Shown one piece after another: positions 15,329 to 24,023 of a stretch of DNA of 42,403 nucleotides (within the stretch, counting starts at the first letter, position 1; the number at the start of each line of letters is the position of its first letter). The translations under genes and the position numbers were made by a program. Under the pieces are notes generated by a model. It made no database searches and was not told the DNA's origin. It was given only the letters and a program-made list of their open reading frames with translations. The DNA comes from a bacterium (GTDB lineage: Bacteria > Bacillota > Bacilli > Lactobacillales > Streptococcaceae). The stretch is taken from positions 1-42,403 of the forward strand of contig CAJNBS010000014.1 in assembly GCA_905221065.1 (NCBI GenBank), written 5' to 3'.

Positions 15329-16147
15329 ATGGTCAAATTGTGGAGACGTTATAAACCTTTTATCAATGCAGGGATTCAGGAGTTGATTACCTATCGAGTC
15401 AACTTTCTTCTTTACCGGATTGGCGATGTTATGGGAGCTTTTGTGGCTTTTTATCTCTGGAAAGCAGTCTTTGATTCTTCACAGGAGTCCTTGATTCAGG
15501 GATTCAGCATGGCAGATATCACCCTCTACATCATCATGAGTTTTGTGACCAATCTCTTGACTAAGTCAGATAGCTCTTTTATGATTGGGGAGGAGGTCAA
15601 GGATGGCTCTATCATTATGCGTTTGTTGCGACCAGTGCATTTTGCGGCCTCTTATCTCTTTACTGAGCTTGGTTCCAAGTGGTTGATTTTTATTAGCGTT
15701 GGCCTTCCGTTTTTAAGTGTCATTGTCTTGATGAAAATCATATCTGGGCAAGGCGTTGTTGAAGTGTTGGGTTTAACTGTCCTTTATCTCTTTAGTCTAA
15801 CGCTAGCTTATCTGATTAACTTTTTCTTTAATATCTGCTTTGGATTTTCTGCCTTTGTGTTTAAAAATCTATGGGGTTCCAATCTCCTCAAGACTTCCTT
15901 GGTGGCCTTTATGTCGGGAAGCTTGATTCCCTTGGCTTTCTTTCCAAAGCTTGTTTCAGATATTCTCTCCTTCCTGCCTTTTTCATCCTTGATTTACACT
16001 CCGGTTATGATCATTGTTGGGAAATACGATGGCAGTCAGATTCTTCAGGCGCTCGCTTTGCAGTTCTTCTGGCTCTTAGTGATGGTGGGCTTGTCTCAGT
16101 TGATTTGGAAACGAGTTCAGTCCTTTATCACAATTCAGGGAGGTTAG
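15329..16147 (+). CDS. ABC-2 type exporter permease 1 (COG4587-like)
   Basis: A 272-residue integral membrane protein with about six hydrophobic helices. The first is preceded by the amphipathic AGIQELITYRVNFLLYRIGD segment common in this permease family. It starts one base after the stop of the ATPase gene, with GGAG inside that gene as ribosome site, so the two are translationally linked. It should form half of a heterodimeric channel with the next gene. Substrate unknown. Confidence 0.85.
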   Translation: MVKLWRRYKPFINAGIQELITYRVNFLLYRIGDVMGAFVAFYLWKAVFDSSQESLIQGFSMADITLYIIMSFVTNLLTKSDSSFMIGEEVKDGSIIMRLLRPVHFAASYLFTELGSKWLIFISVGLPFLSVIVLMKIISGQGVVEVLGLTVLYLFSLTLAYLINFFFNICFGFSAFVFKNLWGSNLLKTSLVAFMSGSLIPLAFFPKLVSDILSFLPFSSLIYTPVMIIVGKYDGSQILQALALQFFWLLVMVGLSQLIWKRVQSFITIQGG

Positions 16148-16148
16148 T

Positions 16149-16934
16149 ATGAAAAAATATCAACGCATGCATCTGATTTTTATCAGACAATACATCAAAC
16201 AAATCATGGAATACAAGGTGGATTTTGTGGTTGGTGTGCTGGGAGTTTTTCTGACCCAAGGTTTGAACCTCTTGTTTCTCAATGTCATTTTTCAACATAT
16301 TCCATCCCTAGAAGGTTGGACTTTTCAAGAAATCGCTTTTATCTATGGTTTTTCCTTGATTCCCAAAGGACTGGACCATCTCTTTTTTGATAATCTCTGG
16401 GCGCTAGGTCAACGCCTAGTCCGAAAAGGGGAGTTTGACAAGTATCTGACTCGTCCTATCAATCCACTCTTTCACATCCTTGTTGAGACCTTTCAGATTG
16501 ATGCCTTGGGCGAGCTCTTGGTCGGTGGTATTTTACTAGCGACAACAGTATCAAGTATTGCTTGGACGCTTCCAAAATTCCTGCTTTTCCTAGTTTGTAT
16601 TCCTTTTGCGACCTTGATTTATACTTCCTTGAAAATCGCGACAGCTAGCATCGCTTTTTGGACCAAGCAGTCAGGCGCCATGATTTACATTTTCTATATG
16701 TTTAATGATTTTGCCAAGTATCCCATTTCAATTTATAATTCAGCTCTTCGTTGGTTGATTAGCTTTATCGTGCCTTTTGCCTTTACGGCCTACTATCCTG
16801 CTAGCTATTTCTTGCAGGACAAGGATGTCTTCTTTAACATTGGAGGTTTGATTTTGATTTCCCTGGTCTTCTTAGGTATTTCCTTGAAACTCTGGGACAA
16901 GGGCTTGGATTCCTACGAAAGTGCAGGTTCTTAA
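16149..16934 (+). CDS. ABC-2 type exporter permease 2 (COG3694-like)
   Basis: A 261-residue polytopic membrane protein, with about six helices. The N-terminal IRQYIKQIMEYKVDFVVGVLG segment resembles the entry of permease 1. It starts one base after the stop of the previous gene; GGGAGG is the ribosome site. The KGEFDKYLTRPINPLFHIL loop (compare VKDGSIIMRLLRPVHF in permease 1) is typical of this pair. It completes the exporter; a terminator follows at 16950. Confidence 0.85.
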   Translation: MKKYQRMHLIFIRQYIKQIMEYKVDFVVGVLGVFLTQGLNLLFLNVIFQHIPSLEGWTFQEIAFIYGFSLIPKGLDHLFFDNLWALGQRLVRKGEFDKYLTRPINPLFHILVETFQIDALGELLVGGILLATTVSSIAWTLPKFLLFLVCIPFATLIYTSLKIATASIAFWTKQSGAMIYIFYMFNDFAKYPISIYNSALRWLISFIVPFAFTAYYPASYFLQDKDVFFNIGGLILISLVFLGISLKLWDKGLDSYESAGS

Positions 16935-16949
16935 GAGGAAGAAACCTAA

Positions 16950-16974
16950 AGCCTTGTCTTAGGACAGGCTTTTT
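16950..16974 (+). terminator. Terminator of the ABC-2 operon
   Basis: AGCCTTGTC pairs with GACAGGCT (one bulged T), followed by TTTTTC. Confidence 0.8.
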
Positions 16975-16994
16975 CAAATAGAGATGAAAATTCC

Positions 16995-17022
16995 TTGACA
17001 TCTATTCTCAGAGTGCTATACT
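16995..17022 (+). promoter_or_regulatory. tRNA-Thr promoter
   Basis: Consensus TTGACA, 16-bp spacer, extended -10 TGC-TATACT. The predicted start is about 6 bases before the tRNA. Near-consensus, as expected for a stable RNA. Confidence 0.88.
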
Positions 17023-17034
17023 GTAAGTGTAATC

Positions 17035-17107
17035 GCCGATTTAGCTCAGTTGGTAGAGCAACGCACTCGTAACGCGTAGGTCACAGGTTCAAGCCCTGCA
17101 ATCGGCA
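17035..17107 (+). tRNA. tRNA-Thr (anticodon CGT)
   Basis: A 73-base cloverleaf. The acceptor stem GCCGATT pairs with AATCGGC, followed by discriminator A. The D arm is GCTCAGTTGGTAGAGC, the anticodon loop CTCGTAA (CGT, reads ACG) and the T arm contains GGTTCAAGCC. CCA is not encoded. The innermost anticodon-stem pair is A31-C39, a mismatch; the other four pairs are canonical. Confidence 0.96.
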
Positions 17108-17113
17108 AAGTGA

Positions 17114-17143
17114 AGAAACTCATTCTACTGGGTTTCTTTTTTA
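17114..17143 (+). terminator. tRNA terminator
   Basis: GAAACTC pairs with GGGTTTC across an 8-base loop, followed by a run of T. Confidence 0.82.
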
Positions 17144-17201
17144 TTTTATCTTAACTATTCAACCACTTAGACCGAGATAGAGACCAGATAGGCAAAAGAC
17201 C

Positions 17202-17230
17202 TTGTTCTTGATAAACTCCTCTGCTATAAT
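17202..17230 (+). promoter_or_regulatory. Promoter of the small membrane-protein gene
   Basis: TTGTTC, 17-bp spacer, extended -10 TGC-TATAAT. The leader is about 70 bases. Confidence 0.72.
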
Positions 17231-17305
17231 GATTTTTGTAAGGGACGTGAGGGGGGTCAGTATTAGACAACTCAAGTTCCTAAAAAAGAAATTGGAGATA
17301 AATAA

Positions 17306-17614
17306 ATGAAAAAATTATTGGGGATTGTATTTTTAGTAGCAGCAGCGACAGTATTGTATTTTGGTTCTGTTGGCTGGCCAAGTTTGGATGTCAATCTCTG
17401 GTCACTGATTCCGGTAGGATTGTTTCTCTTTTTCACTCTAGAGAATCTTTTGAAAAAGGATTACAAGGCTAGTCTGATGTGTTTGATTATTGCCTTTATT
17501 ATTGCGAATGCAATTTTGGACCTGTTGCCAATTTCAAGTGGCTTGGTGATTGGAGCAGGTGTGCTGGCTTGTGTAGGTATTGGTTACCTCTTTCCGGATA
17601 AAGAGAGTAAATAG
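17306..17614 (+). CDS. Small membrane protein (LiaF/DUF5668-like TM region)
   Basis: A 102-residue protein with four hydrophobic segments (about 3-20, 32-47, 56-72, 77-96) and a short charged C-terminus (PDKESK). The pattern GWPSLDVNLWSLIPVGLFLFF recalls the transmembrane module of LiaF/LiaI-like proteins, but it lacks the LiaF C-terminal domain. GGAGAT is the ribosome site. It stands alone between its own promoter and a two-way terminator. No function can be assigned. Confidence 0.8.
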   Translation: MKKLLGIVFLVAAATVLYFGSVGWPSLDVNLWSLIPVGLFLFFTLENLLKKDYKASLMCLIIAFIIANAILDLLPISSGLVIGAGVLACVGIGYLFPDKESK

Positions 17615-17637
17615 AAATTATTGAAAAATAGATAAAG

Positions 17638-17684
17638 AAAAAACACTTCAACCACTGTATTTTAGTTTGATTGAGGTGTTTTTG
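17638..17684. terminator. Two-way terminator between convergent genes
   Basis: AAACACTTCAA pairs with TTGAGGTGTTT. The stem is flanked by an A-run on the left and a T-run on the right, so it can serve both the gene at 17306 and the leftward gene at 17695. Confidence 0.78.
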
Positions 17685-17694
17685 ATTTAGTTTT

Positions 17695-18048
17695 CTATTT
17701 CTGAGCCATCAATTCAACAATCATCTCGATATACATGACAAGAGTCAATAAGAACCCTGCACGCCAGAAGAATTTGATGAATTTAGGATAGTAAAAGCTG
17801 CGTTTTTTCAAAAGAAAGAAAAAAACGAGGATAATGGCTAGGAGTGAGAGGGCTAGGCCCAGTCTAGGGAGAAAATTATGGGTAAAGGTTTTAGCTGTGA
17901 TCAGGTAATACTCAAATACCAAGATTGGAAAAGCCAGATCCGCAAAGTTTCGTCCTAGTTTTTTTAATCTAAAAAGTTTAGTTATGATGATGCAGACTAC
18001 TAAAGTCAGTATCAATAATAAAATAGATGCTAATTTCATTAAAATCAT
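17695..18048 (-). CDS. DUF3397-like small membrane protein
   Basis: A protein of 117 residues from the ATG at 18048. ATGs at 18054 and 18039 are in frame, and none has a ribosome site. It has four hydrophobic helices (about 3-20, 32-46, 60-78, 90-108) and a basic loop LKKRSFYYPKFIKFFW, matching what I recall of the DUF3397 family of Firmicutes. The 18048 ATG is preferred because an extended -10 box ends 7 bases before it, which suggests a leaderless message. Function unknown. Confidence 0.75.
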   Translation of the reverse strand: MILMKLASILLLILTLVVCIIITKLFRLKKLGRNFADLAFPILVFEYYLITAKTFTHNFLPRLGLALSLLAIILVFFFLLKKRSFYYPKFIKFFWRAGFLLTLVMYIEMIVELMAQK

Positions 18049-18054
18049 ACCCAT

Positions 18055-18063
18055 ATTGTATCA
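18055..18063 (-). promoter_or_regulatory. Extended -10 promoter of the DUF3397-like gene
   Basis: On the minus strand, TGA-TACAAT ends at 18055. The expected start falls on the A of the ATG at 18048. The -35 (TTTCCA region) is weak. Confidence 0.5.
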
Positions 18064-18118
18064 TAAAAAATGGCTAATGGAAACGAGAAACAGAGGAATT
18101 TATAGGAAAGTCAGGCTT

Positions 18119-18147
18119 TTGAGATTGTGGGTGATTTTTGTTATAAT
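18119..18147 (+). promoter_or_regulatory. Promoter of the radical SAM / antiporter operon
   Basis: TTGAGA, 17-bp spacer, TATAAT preceded by TGT (extended -10). The -10 ends only 7 bases before the ATG at 18155, so the message is predicted to be leaderless. Confidence 0.75.
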
Positions 18148-18154
18148 GAAAGTT

Positions 18155-19102
18155 ATGAAATCTTATAATACCTTGAATGATTATTATCGAAAACTCTTTG
18201 GAGAAAAGACTTTTAAAGTCCCTATTGATGCGGGATTCGACTGTCCCAATCGTGATGGAACTGTGGCTCATGGGGGCTGTACTTTTTGTACGGTTTCTGG
18301 TTCTGGAGATGCTATCGTAGCACCGGATGCGCCTATCCGTGAGCAATTTTATAAGGAAATTGACTTTATGAACCGCAAGTGGCCAGATGTTCAGAAGTAT
18401 CTGGTTTATTTTCAAAATTTTACCAACACCCATGAAAAGGTGGAAGTTATCCGAGAACGTTATGAGCAGGCTATCAACGAGCCAGGTGTAGTAGGAATCA
18501 ATATCGGAACACGCCCAGATTGCTTGCCTGATGAAACCATCGAGTATTTGGCTGAGTTATCGGAGCGCATGCATGTGACGGTAGAATTGGGCTTGCAGAC
18601 TACTTATGAAACAACCTCTGACCTGATTAACCGTGCCCATTCCTATGAATTGTACGTAGAAACGGTCAAGCGTTTGAGAAAGTATCCCAAGATTGAGATT
18701 GTTTCTCATTTAATCAATGGTTTGCCTGGTGAAACCCATGAGATGATGATTGAAAATGTCCGTCGCTGTGTTACGGATAACGATATTCAAGGAATTAAAC
18801 TGCACTTGCTTCACCTCATGACCAATACACGTATGCAACGGGATTATCACGAAGGACGTTTACAGTTGATGAGTCAGGACGAATATGTCAAAGTCATTTG
18901 TGACCAACTGGAAATCATTCCCAAGCATATCGTCATCCACCGAATCACGGGAGATGCACCTAGAGATATGCTGATTGGTCCCATGTGGAGCCTCAATAAA
19001 TGGGAAGTGCTAAATGCTATTGAAACTGAAATGCGCCGTCGTGGAAGCGTTCAAGGATGTAAGGCTGTAAAACAGGAGTTTAATAATGAAAAGACCACTT
19101 GA
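18155..19102 (+). CDS. Radical SAM protein (TIGR01212 / YhcC-like)
   Basis: A 315-residue radical S-adenosylmethionine enzyme. The 4Fe-4S cluster cysteines are C30, C42 and C45, in the CX11CX2C spacing of the YhcC/YtqA group. Other matches are GINIGTRPDC, VELGLQTTYE and HLINGLPGET. The ATG at 18155 is chosen because upstream in-frame codons overlap the promoter and reading further back crosses the divergent gene. No ribosome site is visible, consistent with a leaderless message. The next gene overlaps it by 17 bases and is YtqB-like, the same pairing as ytqA-ytqB in Bacillus. A role in tRNA or rRNA modification is plausible. Confidence 0.88.
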   Translation: MKSYNTLNDYYRKLFGEKTFKVPIDAGFDCPNRDGTVAHGGCTFCTVSGSGDAIVAPDAPIREQFYKEIDFMNRKWPDVQKYLVYFQNFTNTHEKVEVIRERYEQAINEPGVVGINIGTRPDCLPDETIEYLAELSERMHVTVELGLQTTYETTSDLINRAHSYELYVETVKRLRKYPKIEIVSHLINGLPGETHEMMIENVRRCVTDNDIQGIKLHLLHLMTNTRMQRDYHEGRLQLMSQDEYVKVICDQLEIIPKHIVIHRITGDAPRDMLIGPMWSLNKWEVLNAIETEMRRRGSVQGCKAVKQEFNNEKTT

Positions 19103-19643
19103 GATGGCACATGATTTTTTGGCTGAAGTAGTGACAAAAGAGGATATCGTAGTGGATGCGACTATGGGAAATGGTCACGATACCCTTTTTTTAGCCAAGT
19201 TAGCCAAGCAAGTCTATGCCTTTGATATTCAGGAACAAGCCTTGGAAAAGACCCAAGAGCGTTTGGACCAGGCTGGAATGACAAATGTCCAGTTAATCTT
19301 GCAAGGCCATGAGACACTGGATCAGTTTGTGACGGAAGCCAAGGCAGGAATTTTTAATCTGGGTTATCTGCCGTCGGCTGATAAGTCCGTCATCACCCAA
19401 CCTCAGACAACGATTGAAGCCTTAGAAAAGTTGTGCCACTTGCTTGTCAAAGGTGGACGGATTGCCATTATGATCTACTATGGTCATGAAGGAGGCGACC
19501 TCGAGAGGGATGCTGTCTTGGATTTTGTTAGTCAGTTGAACCAACAAGAGTACACAGTTGCCATCTACCGAACCCTGAACCAAGTCAACAACCCACCATT
19601 TTTAGTTATGATTGAAAAATTAGAGAGATATAGACATGGATAA
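19086..19643 (+). CDS. SAM-dependent methyltransferase (YtqB-like, PF06962)
   Basis: A 185-residue class I methyltransferase. Motif I is VVDATMGNGHDTLFLAKL (about residues 21-38). The sequence NLGYLPSADKSVITQP is the hallmark of the PF06962 family, and YYGHEGG follows. The family name says rRNA methylase, but for B. subtilis YtqB I recall weak activity towards tRNA, so the substrate is uncertain. AGGAG inside the previous gene is the ribosome site. The gene overlaps both neighbours, so it is part of one coupled transcript. Confidence 0.88.
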   Translation: MKRPLEMAHDFLAEVVTKEDIVVDATMGNGHDTLFLAKLAKQVYAFDIQEQALEKTQERLDQAGMTNVQLILQGHETLDQFVTEAKAGIFNLGYLPSADKSVITQPQTTIEALEKLCHLLVKGGRIAIMIYYGHEGGDLERDAVLDFVSQLNQQEYTVAIYRTLNQVNNPPFLVMIEKLERYRHG

Positions 19644-19890
19644 ACAATACCTACGTGAAAAGCTGGATGCCATGCGCCAGAATTTTGTCGAGTCCACCCA
19701 CCACGAACGTGCGGTGGGCGTGTTAGACCAAGCGCATATGAGCAAAAAAATGCTTAAAATCAAGAAAAAATTAGTCGCTCTTGAAATGGAACGGTGTCAG
19801 AGAAAAATTGAGCACAAAGATTGTTCCAAGATTGATCAAAAAATCAAAGAGCAGAAGGAGATATTTGAATCCTGTTGTAAAAAAGACTAA
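19636..19890 (+). CDS. Small charged helical protein of unknown function
   Basis: An 84-residue, cytoplasmic-looking protein rich in Lys, Glu and Gln, predicted to be mostly helical. It has four cysteines, three of them near the C-terminus (HKDCSKIDQKIKEQKEIF then SCCKKD). It overlaps the methyltransferase gene by 8 bases and precedes the antiporter gene by 11 bases. Operon position and the overlap support a real gene. I do not recognise a family. Confidence 0.7.
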   Translation: MDKQYLREKLDAMRQNFVESTHHERAVGVLDQAHMSKKMLKIKKKLVALEMERCQRKIEHKDCSKIDQKIKEQKEIFESCCKKD

Positions 19891-19901
19891 GGAGGAATTG
19901 C

Positions 19902-21956
19902 GTGGAATTACTGATTTACCTCATCTTATTTTTACTGGTCTTGATTGTCTCAAGTACAACCAATAAGCTCCTGCCCTTTTTGCCTCTCCCTTTGGTTCAA
20001 ATTCTTTTGGGAATTGTGATTGGACTCTTTTTACCCAATACCAATTTTCATCTCAATACGGAGTTGTTTTTGGCCCTGGTTATCGGGCCCTTGCTTTTCC
20101 GAGAGTCAGAGGAAGCGGATATTACGGCTATTTTAAAACACTGGCGAATCATTGTTTATCTCATATTTCCAGTGATTTTTATCTCGACCCTGAGTTTGGG
20201 TGGTTTGGCTCATCTTCTTTGGCTCAGCCTTCCCTTGGCGGCTTGTTTGGCTGTTGGGGCTGCGCTTGGGCCTACGGACTTGGTGGCCTTTGCCTCTCTT
20301 TCGGAGCGCTTTAGCTTTCCTAAGCGCGTGTCCAATATCCTCAAAGGTGAAGGACTCTTGAATGATGCCTCTGGCTTGGTAGCCTTTCAAGTTGCCTTGG
20401 CGGCTTGGACAACAGGAGCCTTTTCCCTTGGCCAAGCTGGTAGCTCGCTCATCTTTTCAATTCTAGGTGGTTTTCTGATTGGCTTTTTAACAGCCATGAC
20501 CAATCGTTTCCTCCATACTTTCTTGTTAAGTGTGCGCGCAACGGATATTGCCAGCGAACTTTTATTAGAATTGAGTTTGCCTCTGGTGACCTTCTTTTTA
20601 GCAGAAGAGGTGCATGTTTCAGGGATTATTGCTGTTGTAGTAGCAGGGATTTTAAAGGCAAGCCGTTTTAAGAAAATTACACTTCTAGAAGCCCAAGTGG
20701 ATACAGTGACCGAGACAGTCTGGCATACAGTGACCTTTATGCTCAACGGTTCTGTCTTTGTGATTTTGGGAATAGAGTTGGAAATGATAGCAGAGCCTAT
20801 TTTAACCAATCCAATCTATAATCCTCTACTCTTGCTGGTATCTCTTGTTGCACTTACTTTTGTCCTCTTTGCCATTCGTTTTGTCATGATCTATGGCTAT
20901 TATGCCTACAGGATACGCCGCCTCAAGAAAAAGTTAAATAAGTATATGAAGGATATGCTTCTCTTGACTTTCTCAGGTGTCAAGGGAACGGTGTCGATTG
21001 CTACAATTCTTCTGATACCAAGTGATTTAGAGCAGAAATATCCAATCTTACTTTTCCTTGTCGCAGGTGTGACACTTGTCAGCTTTTTAACAGGTCTCTT
21101 GGTCTTGCCTCATCTTTCTGATGAACAGGAAGAAAGCAAGGACTATCTCATGCATATCGCTATTTTGAATGAAGTAACAATAGAGTTGGAAAAAGAGTTG
21201 GAAGATACCAGAAATAAACTTCCTCTCTATGCGGCTATTGACAATTATCATGGACGTATTGAAAATCTCATCCTGAGTCAAGAAAATAAGGGGGCTCAAG
21301 AAGACTGGGAGGCCTTGAAACTTCTTATCCTCAGTATTGAAAGTGACGGATTGGAACAGGCTTACGAGGAAGGCAAGATGAGTGAGCGTGCTTATCGAGT
21401 TTACCAACGTTATTTAAAAAACATGGAACAAGGTATCAATCGCAAGTTTGCTTCACGGTTGACCTATTACTTCCTTGTTTCCTTGCGGATTTTACGTTTT
21501 CTCCTTCATGAAGTCTTTACCTTTGGCAAGACCTTCCGCAGTTGGAAAAATGAAGAATCACAGAAACTCAGAGCCCTTGACTACGACCAAATTGCAGAGC
21601 TTTATCTAGAAAATACAGAGATGATTATCGAAAGTTTGGAGAACCTAAAAGGGGTTTATAAGAGTTCCTTGATTAGCTTCATGCAAGATTCTCGTCTCCG
21701 TGAAACAGCTATCATCACCAGTGGTGCCTTTGTCGAACGGGTTATCAATCGTGTCAAACCTAACAATATCGATGAAATGCTGAGAGGCTATTATTTGGAG
21801 CGTAAATTGATTTTCGAATATGAAGAGAAACGATTGATTACGACCAAGTATGCCAAGAAATTGCGACAAAATGTAAATAACTTAGAGAACTATTCTCTAA
21901 AGGAAGCGGCCAATACCCTGCCTTATGATATGATGGAATTGGTAAGAAGAAATTAA
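19902..21956 (+). CDS. CPA1-family Na+/H+ antiporter
   Basis: A 684-residue monovalent cation/proton antiporter of the NhaP/YjcE type. It starts at GTG, set by AAGGAGG at 19888-19894. About 12 transmembrane helices fill residues 1-410. The conserved segments GPTDLVAFASL and KGEGLLNDASGLVAFQVA carry the ion-binding Asp of helix 5 (the ND pair). FSGVKGTVSIAT is another family motif. A C-terminal cytoplasmic domain of about 270 residues is helical and charged and probably regulatory. The expected role is pH and sodium balance. It belongs to the operon starting at 18155. Confidence 0.9.
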   Translation: MELLIYLILFLLVLIVSSTTNKLLPFLPLPLVQILLGIVIGLFLPNTNFHLNTELFLALVIGPLLFRESEEADITAILKHWRIIVYLIFPVIFISTLSLGGLAHLLWLSLPLAACLAVGAALGPTDLVAFASLSERFSFPKRVSNILKGEGLLNDASGLVAFQVALAAWTTGAFSLGQAGSSLIFSILGGFLIGFLTAMTNRFLHTFLLSVRATDIASELLLELSLPLVTFFLAEEVHVSGIIAVVVAGILKASRFKKITLLEAQVDTVTETVWHTVTFMLNGSVFVILGIELEMIAEPILTNPIYNPLLLLVSLVALTFVLFAIRFVMIYGYYAYRIRRLKKKLNKYMKDMLLLTFSGVKGTVSIATILLIPSDLEQKYPILLFLVAGVTLVSFLTGLLVLPHLSDEQEESKDYLMHIAILNEVTIELEKELEDTRNKLPLYAAIDNYHGRIENLILSQENKGAQEDWEALKLLILSIESDGLEQAYEEGKMSERAYRVYQRYLKNMEQGINRKFASRLTYYFLVSLRILRFLLHEVFTFGKTFRSWKNEESQKLRALDYDQIAELYLENTEMIIESLENLKGVYKSSLISFMQDSRLRETAIITSGAFVERVINRVKPNNIDEMLRGYYLERKLIFEYEEKRLITTKYAKKLRQNVNNLENYSLKEAANTLPYDMMELVRRN

Positions 21957-21983
21957 TCAAGATTGTAAGTGAAGGAGTGTGAC

Positions 21984-22844
21984 ATGAAGAAGTGGTGGAA
22001 AGAGCTGATAGATAAGCCTTTAGTAAAAGCTTTTTTGCATTATTATCAAGCATCAGATAGTGAGTTGACTAGTGTCGCAGTAGCCTACTATTGGTTGATT
22101 TCGATTTTTCCCCTACTTTTGGTAGTGGTCAATATCCTCCCTTATTTCCAAATTCCAGTTTCCAATTTTTTGAAGGTTGTCAATGAATTTTTGCCGGATA
22201 GCATGTATGATGTAGTCGCAAAGATTATTACAGAAGTGCTGACCCAACCGTCAACGGGCTTATTGAGTTTTGCGGTTTTGTCAGCCCTCTGGACCTTTTC
22301 AAAATCCATGAATTTTCTGCAGAAAGCCTTTAATAAAGCTTACGGAGTAGCAAAAAATCGTGGGATGATTTCCCATCAGCTCATGAGTTTGTTTGTCAGT
22401 TTCGGCTTGCAGATTCTCTTTGCTCTTGCTCTCTTTCTGAGTGTTTTTGGCCGTATGCTCCTCAACCTTATCAAAGGTTACTGGAAATCAGATAGTCTCC
22501 TATTTGATTACCTGCAAGATTTAACAGGACCCTTGGTCTATGCCTTGATTTTTGCCATCTTGGTTATGCTTTATTATTTCCTGCCTAATGTTAAGGTGCG
22601 ACGAATTCGCTATGTATTGCCAGGTAGCACCTTTGTCTTGTTGACCTTGGTCTTACTACTCAATATCTTTTCAGTCTATGTCAACAACTATGTTAATCAC
22701 CTAGTGGACGTCCGTTTTTTCAGTTCCATCGTTGTGGTGGTCATAATGTTCTGGTTTATTCTCATCGCTAAGATTTTGATTGTCGGCGCGGTGATCAATG
22801 CCAGTGTGCAGAGTTTGAAAAATCCGAGCTTGAGAACAGACTAA
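21984..22844 (+). CDS. YihY/BrkB-family membrane protein
   Basis: A 286-residue integral membrane protein with about six helices. The YihY family signature is visible as SVAVAYYWLISIFPLLLVVV near the start and LWTFSKSMNFLQKAFNKAYG in the middle. ATG 21984 is chosen because GAAGGAG (21971-21977) sits just upstream; an earlier in-frame GTG at 21969 overlaps that site. The family was once called ribonuclease BN by error and its role is still unclear; transport has been proposed. It is the last gene of the operon, with a terminator 15 bases after its stop. Confidence 0.87.
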   Translation: MKKWWKELIDKPLVKAFLHYYQASDSELTSVAVAYYWLISIFPLLLVVVNILPYFQIPVSNFLKVVNEFLPDSMYDVVAKIITEVLTQPSTGLLSFAVLSALWTFSKSMNFLQKAFNKAYGVAKNRGMISHQLMSLFVSFGLQILFALALFLSVFGRMLLNLIKGYWKSDSLLFDYLQDLTGPLVYALIFAILVMLYYFLPNVKVRRIRYVLPGSTFVLLTLVLLLNIFSVYVNNYVNHLVDVRFFSSIVVVVIMFWFILIAKILIVGAVINASVQSLKNPSLRTD

Positions 22845-22859
22845 TTCTTTATCCATTAC

Positions 22860-22906
22860 AAAACGCATACTATCAAGGTTTTAATGCCTGATAATATGCG
22901 TTTTTT
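22860..22906. terminator. Two-way terminator, copy 1 of a repeated palindrome
   Basis: AAAACGCATA..TATCA pairs with TGATA..TATGCGTTTT, with the internal sequence AAGG...AATGCC. It lies between the convergent YihY-like gene and queA. Nearly the same sequence recurs at 28779-28827. Confidence 0.85.
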
Positions 22907-22917
22907 GATTATGTAAA

Positions 22918-23946
22918 TTAATAGATAAACATGGCATCGCCAAAACTGAAGAAGCGGTAGTGTTCTTGGATGGCATGGTGGTAGGCATCCAAGACTAATT
23001 CACGGCCTGCAAAGGCAGAAACCAACATGACTAGAGTTGATTTTGGCAGGTGGAAGTTGGTTGAAAAGGCATCAACAACCTTCCATTGGTAACCAGGTTT
23101 GATAAAGATATTGGTCCAGCCAGAATCTGCTTGGATTTGTCCATCAAACTTGGAACCAATAGTTTCCAAGGTGCGGATAGAAGTGGTTCCGACAGCGATG
23201 ATGCGACCACCATTTTCCTTAACAGAGCGAAGAGTGGCAGCCGCTTCTTCAGAAAGCTGGTAGAATTCTGAGTGCATTTCGTGTTCGTCCAGATTATCCA
23301 CAGAGACAGGTCTAAAGGTTCCGAGGCCGACATGGAGAGTCAAATAGACCAGATGCACCCCCTTGGCTTGGATTTCTGCTAGCAGTTCTTTGGTGAAGTG
23401 CAGGCCAGCAGTTGGTGCAGCAGCAGAGCCACTTTCCTTGGCGTAGACGGTTTGATAACGTTCACGGTCATCCAGTTTTTCGTGGATATAAGGTGGTAGT
23501 GGCATTTCTCCCAGACTTTCCAAGACTTCTAGGAAAATTCCTTGGTATTCAAAGCGAACAATACGGCCCCCGTGGGTCAATTCCTCCGTAACGACAGCGC
23601 TGAGGCGACCATCACCAAAGCTGACACGAGTACCAACCTTGAGGCGTTTGGCAGGTTTTGCCAGAACTTCCCATTCATCTCCAGCAGTATTTTTGAGCAG
23701 GAGAAGTTCCACATGGCCTCCTGTCTCCTCTTTTTGACCATAGAGGCGAGCAGGGAGAACGCGGGTGTCGTTCATGACAAGGGCATCACCAGGTTCCAGC
23801 ATATCAATAATAGAGTGGAAGTGTTTATCCTGCATTGCTCCCGTCTCACGGTTGACAATGAGGAGTTTAGAGGCATCTCGTTTTTCAAGGGGTGTTTGGG
23901 CAATTAATTCCTCAGGTAAGTGGAAATCAAAATCAGCTGTATTCAT
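22918..23946 (-). CDS. queA: tRNA preQ1(34) S-adenosylmethionine ribosyltransferase-isomerase
   Basis: A 342-residue enzyme that moves the ribosyl group of S-adenosylmethionine to preQ1-modified tRNA, forming epoxyqueuosine in queuosine synthesis. Family signatures include [14 protein letters not shown] at the N-terminus, [47 protein letters not shown] and [19 protein letters not shown] at the C-terminus. ATG 23946 gives the usual 342-residue length; an in-frame ATG at 23958 would add four residues. It is divergent from nagB and convergent with the upstream operon. Confidence 0.96.
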   Translation of the reverse strand: MNTADFDFHLPEELIAQTPLEKRDASKLLIVNRETGAMQDKHFHSIIDMLEPGDALVMNDTRVLPARLYGQKEETGGHVELLLLKNTAGDEWEVLAKPAKRLKVGTRVSFGDGRLSAVVTEELTHGGRIVRFEYQGIFLEVLESLGEMPLPPYIHEKLDDRERYQTVYAKESGSAAAPTAGLHFTKELLAEIQAKGVHLVYLTLHVGLGTFRPVSVDNLDEHEMHSEFYQLSEEAAATLRSVKENGGRIIAVGTTSIRTLETIGSKFDGQIQADSGWTNIFIKPGYQWKVVDAFSTNFHLPKSTLVMLVSAFAGRELVLDAYHHAIQEHYRFFSFGDAMFIY

Positions 23947-23982
23947 ATATCTGTTCATTCTTTCTAAGTTCTAATCTTATCC

Positions 23983-23991
23983 ATTATAACA
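23983..23991 (-). promoter_or_regulatory. queA: queA extended -10 promoter
   Basis: On the minus strand, TGT-TATAAT about 37 bases before the start codon; no good -35. Confidence 0.6.
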
Positions 23992-24023
23992 TGTTTCAAG
24001 TTTGGACGCTCTTTTTTTGAAAA

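Noticed and set aside
17035..17107. tRNA gene as a site of integration for a mobile element
   Set aside because: No repeat of the tRNA 3' end and no integrase were found on either side.
17984..18154. Longer start for the radical SAM gene
   Set aside because: It would run through its own promoter and the divergent DUF3397-like gene; the conserved protein starts at MKSYNTLNDYY.
20133..20809. Minus-strand frames of 100-140 codons within the antiporter gene
   Set aside because: Shadow frames of a clear CPA1 antiporter; products are Lys/Arg/Ser-rich without domains.
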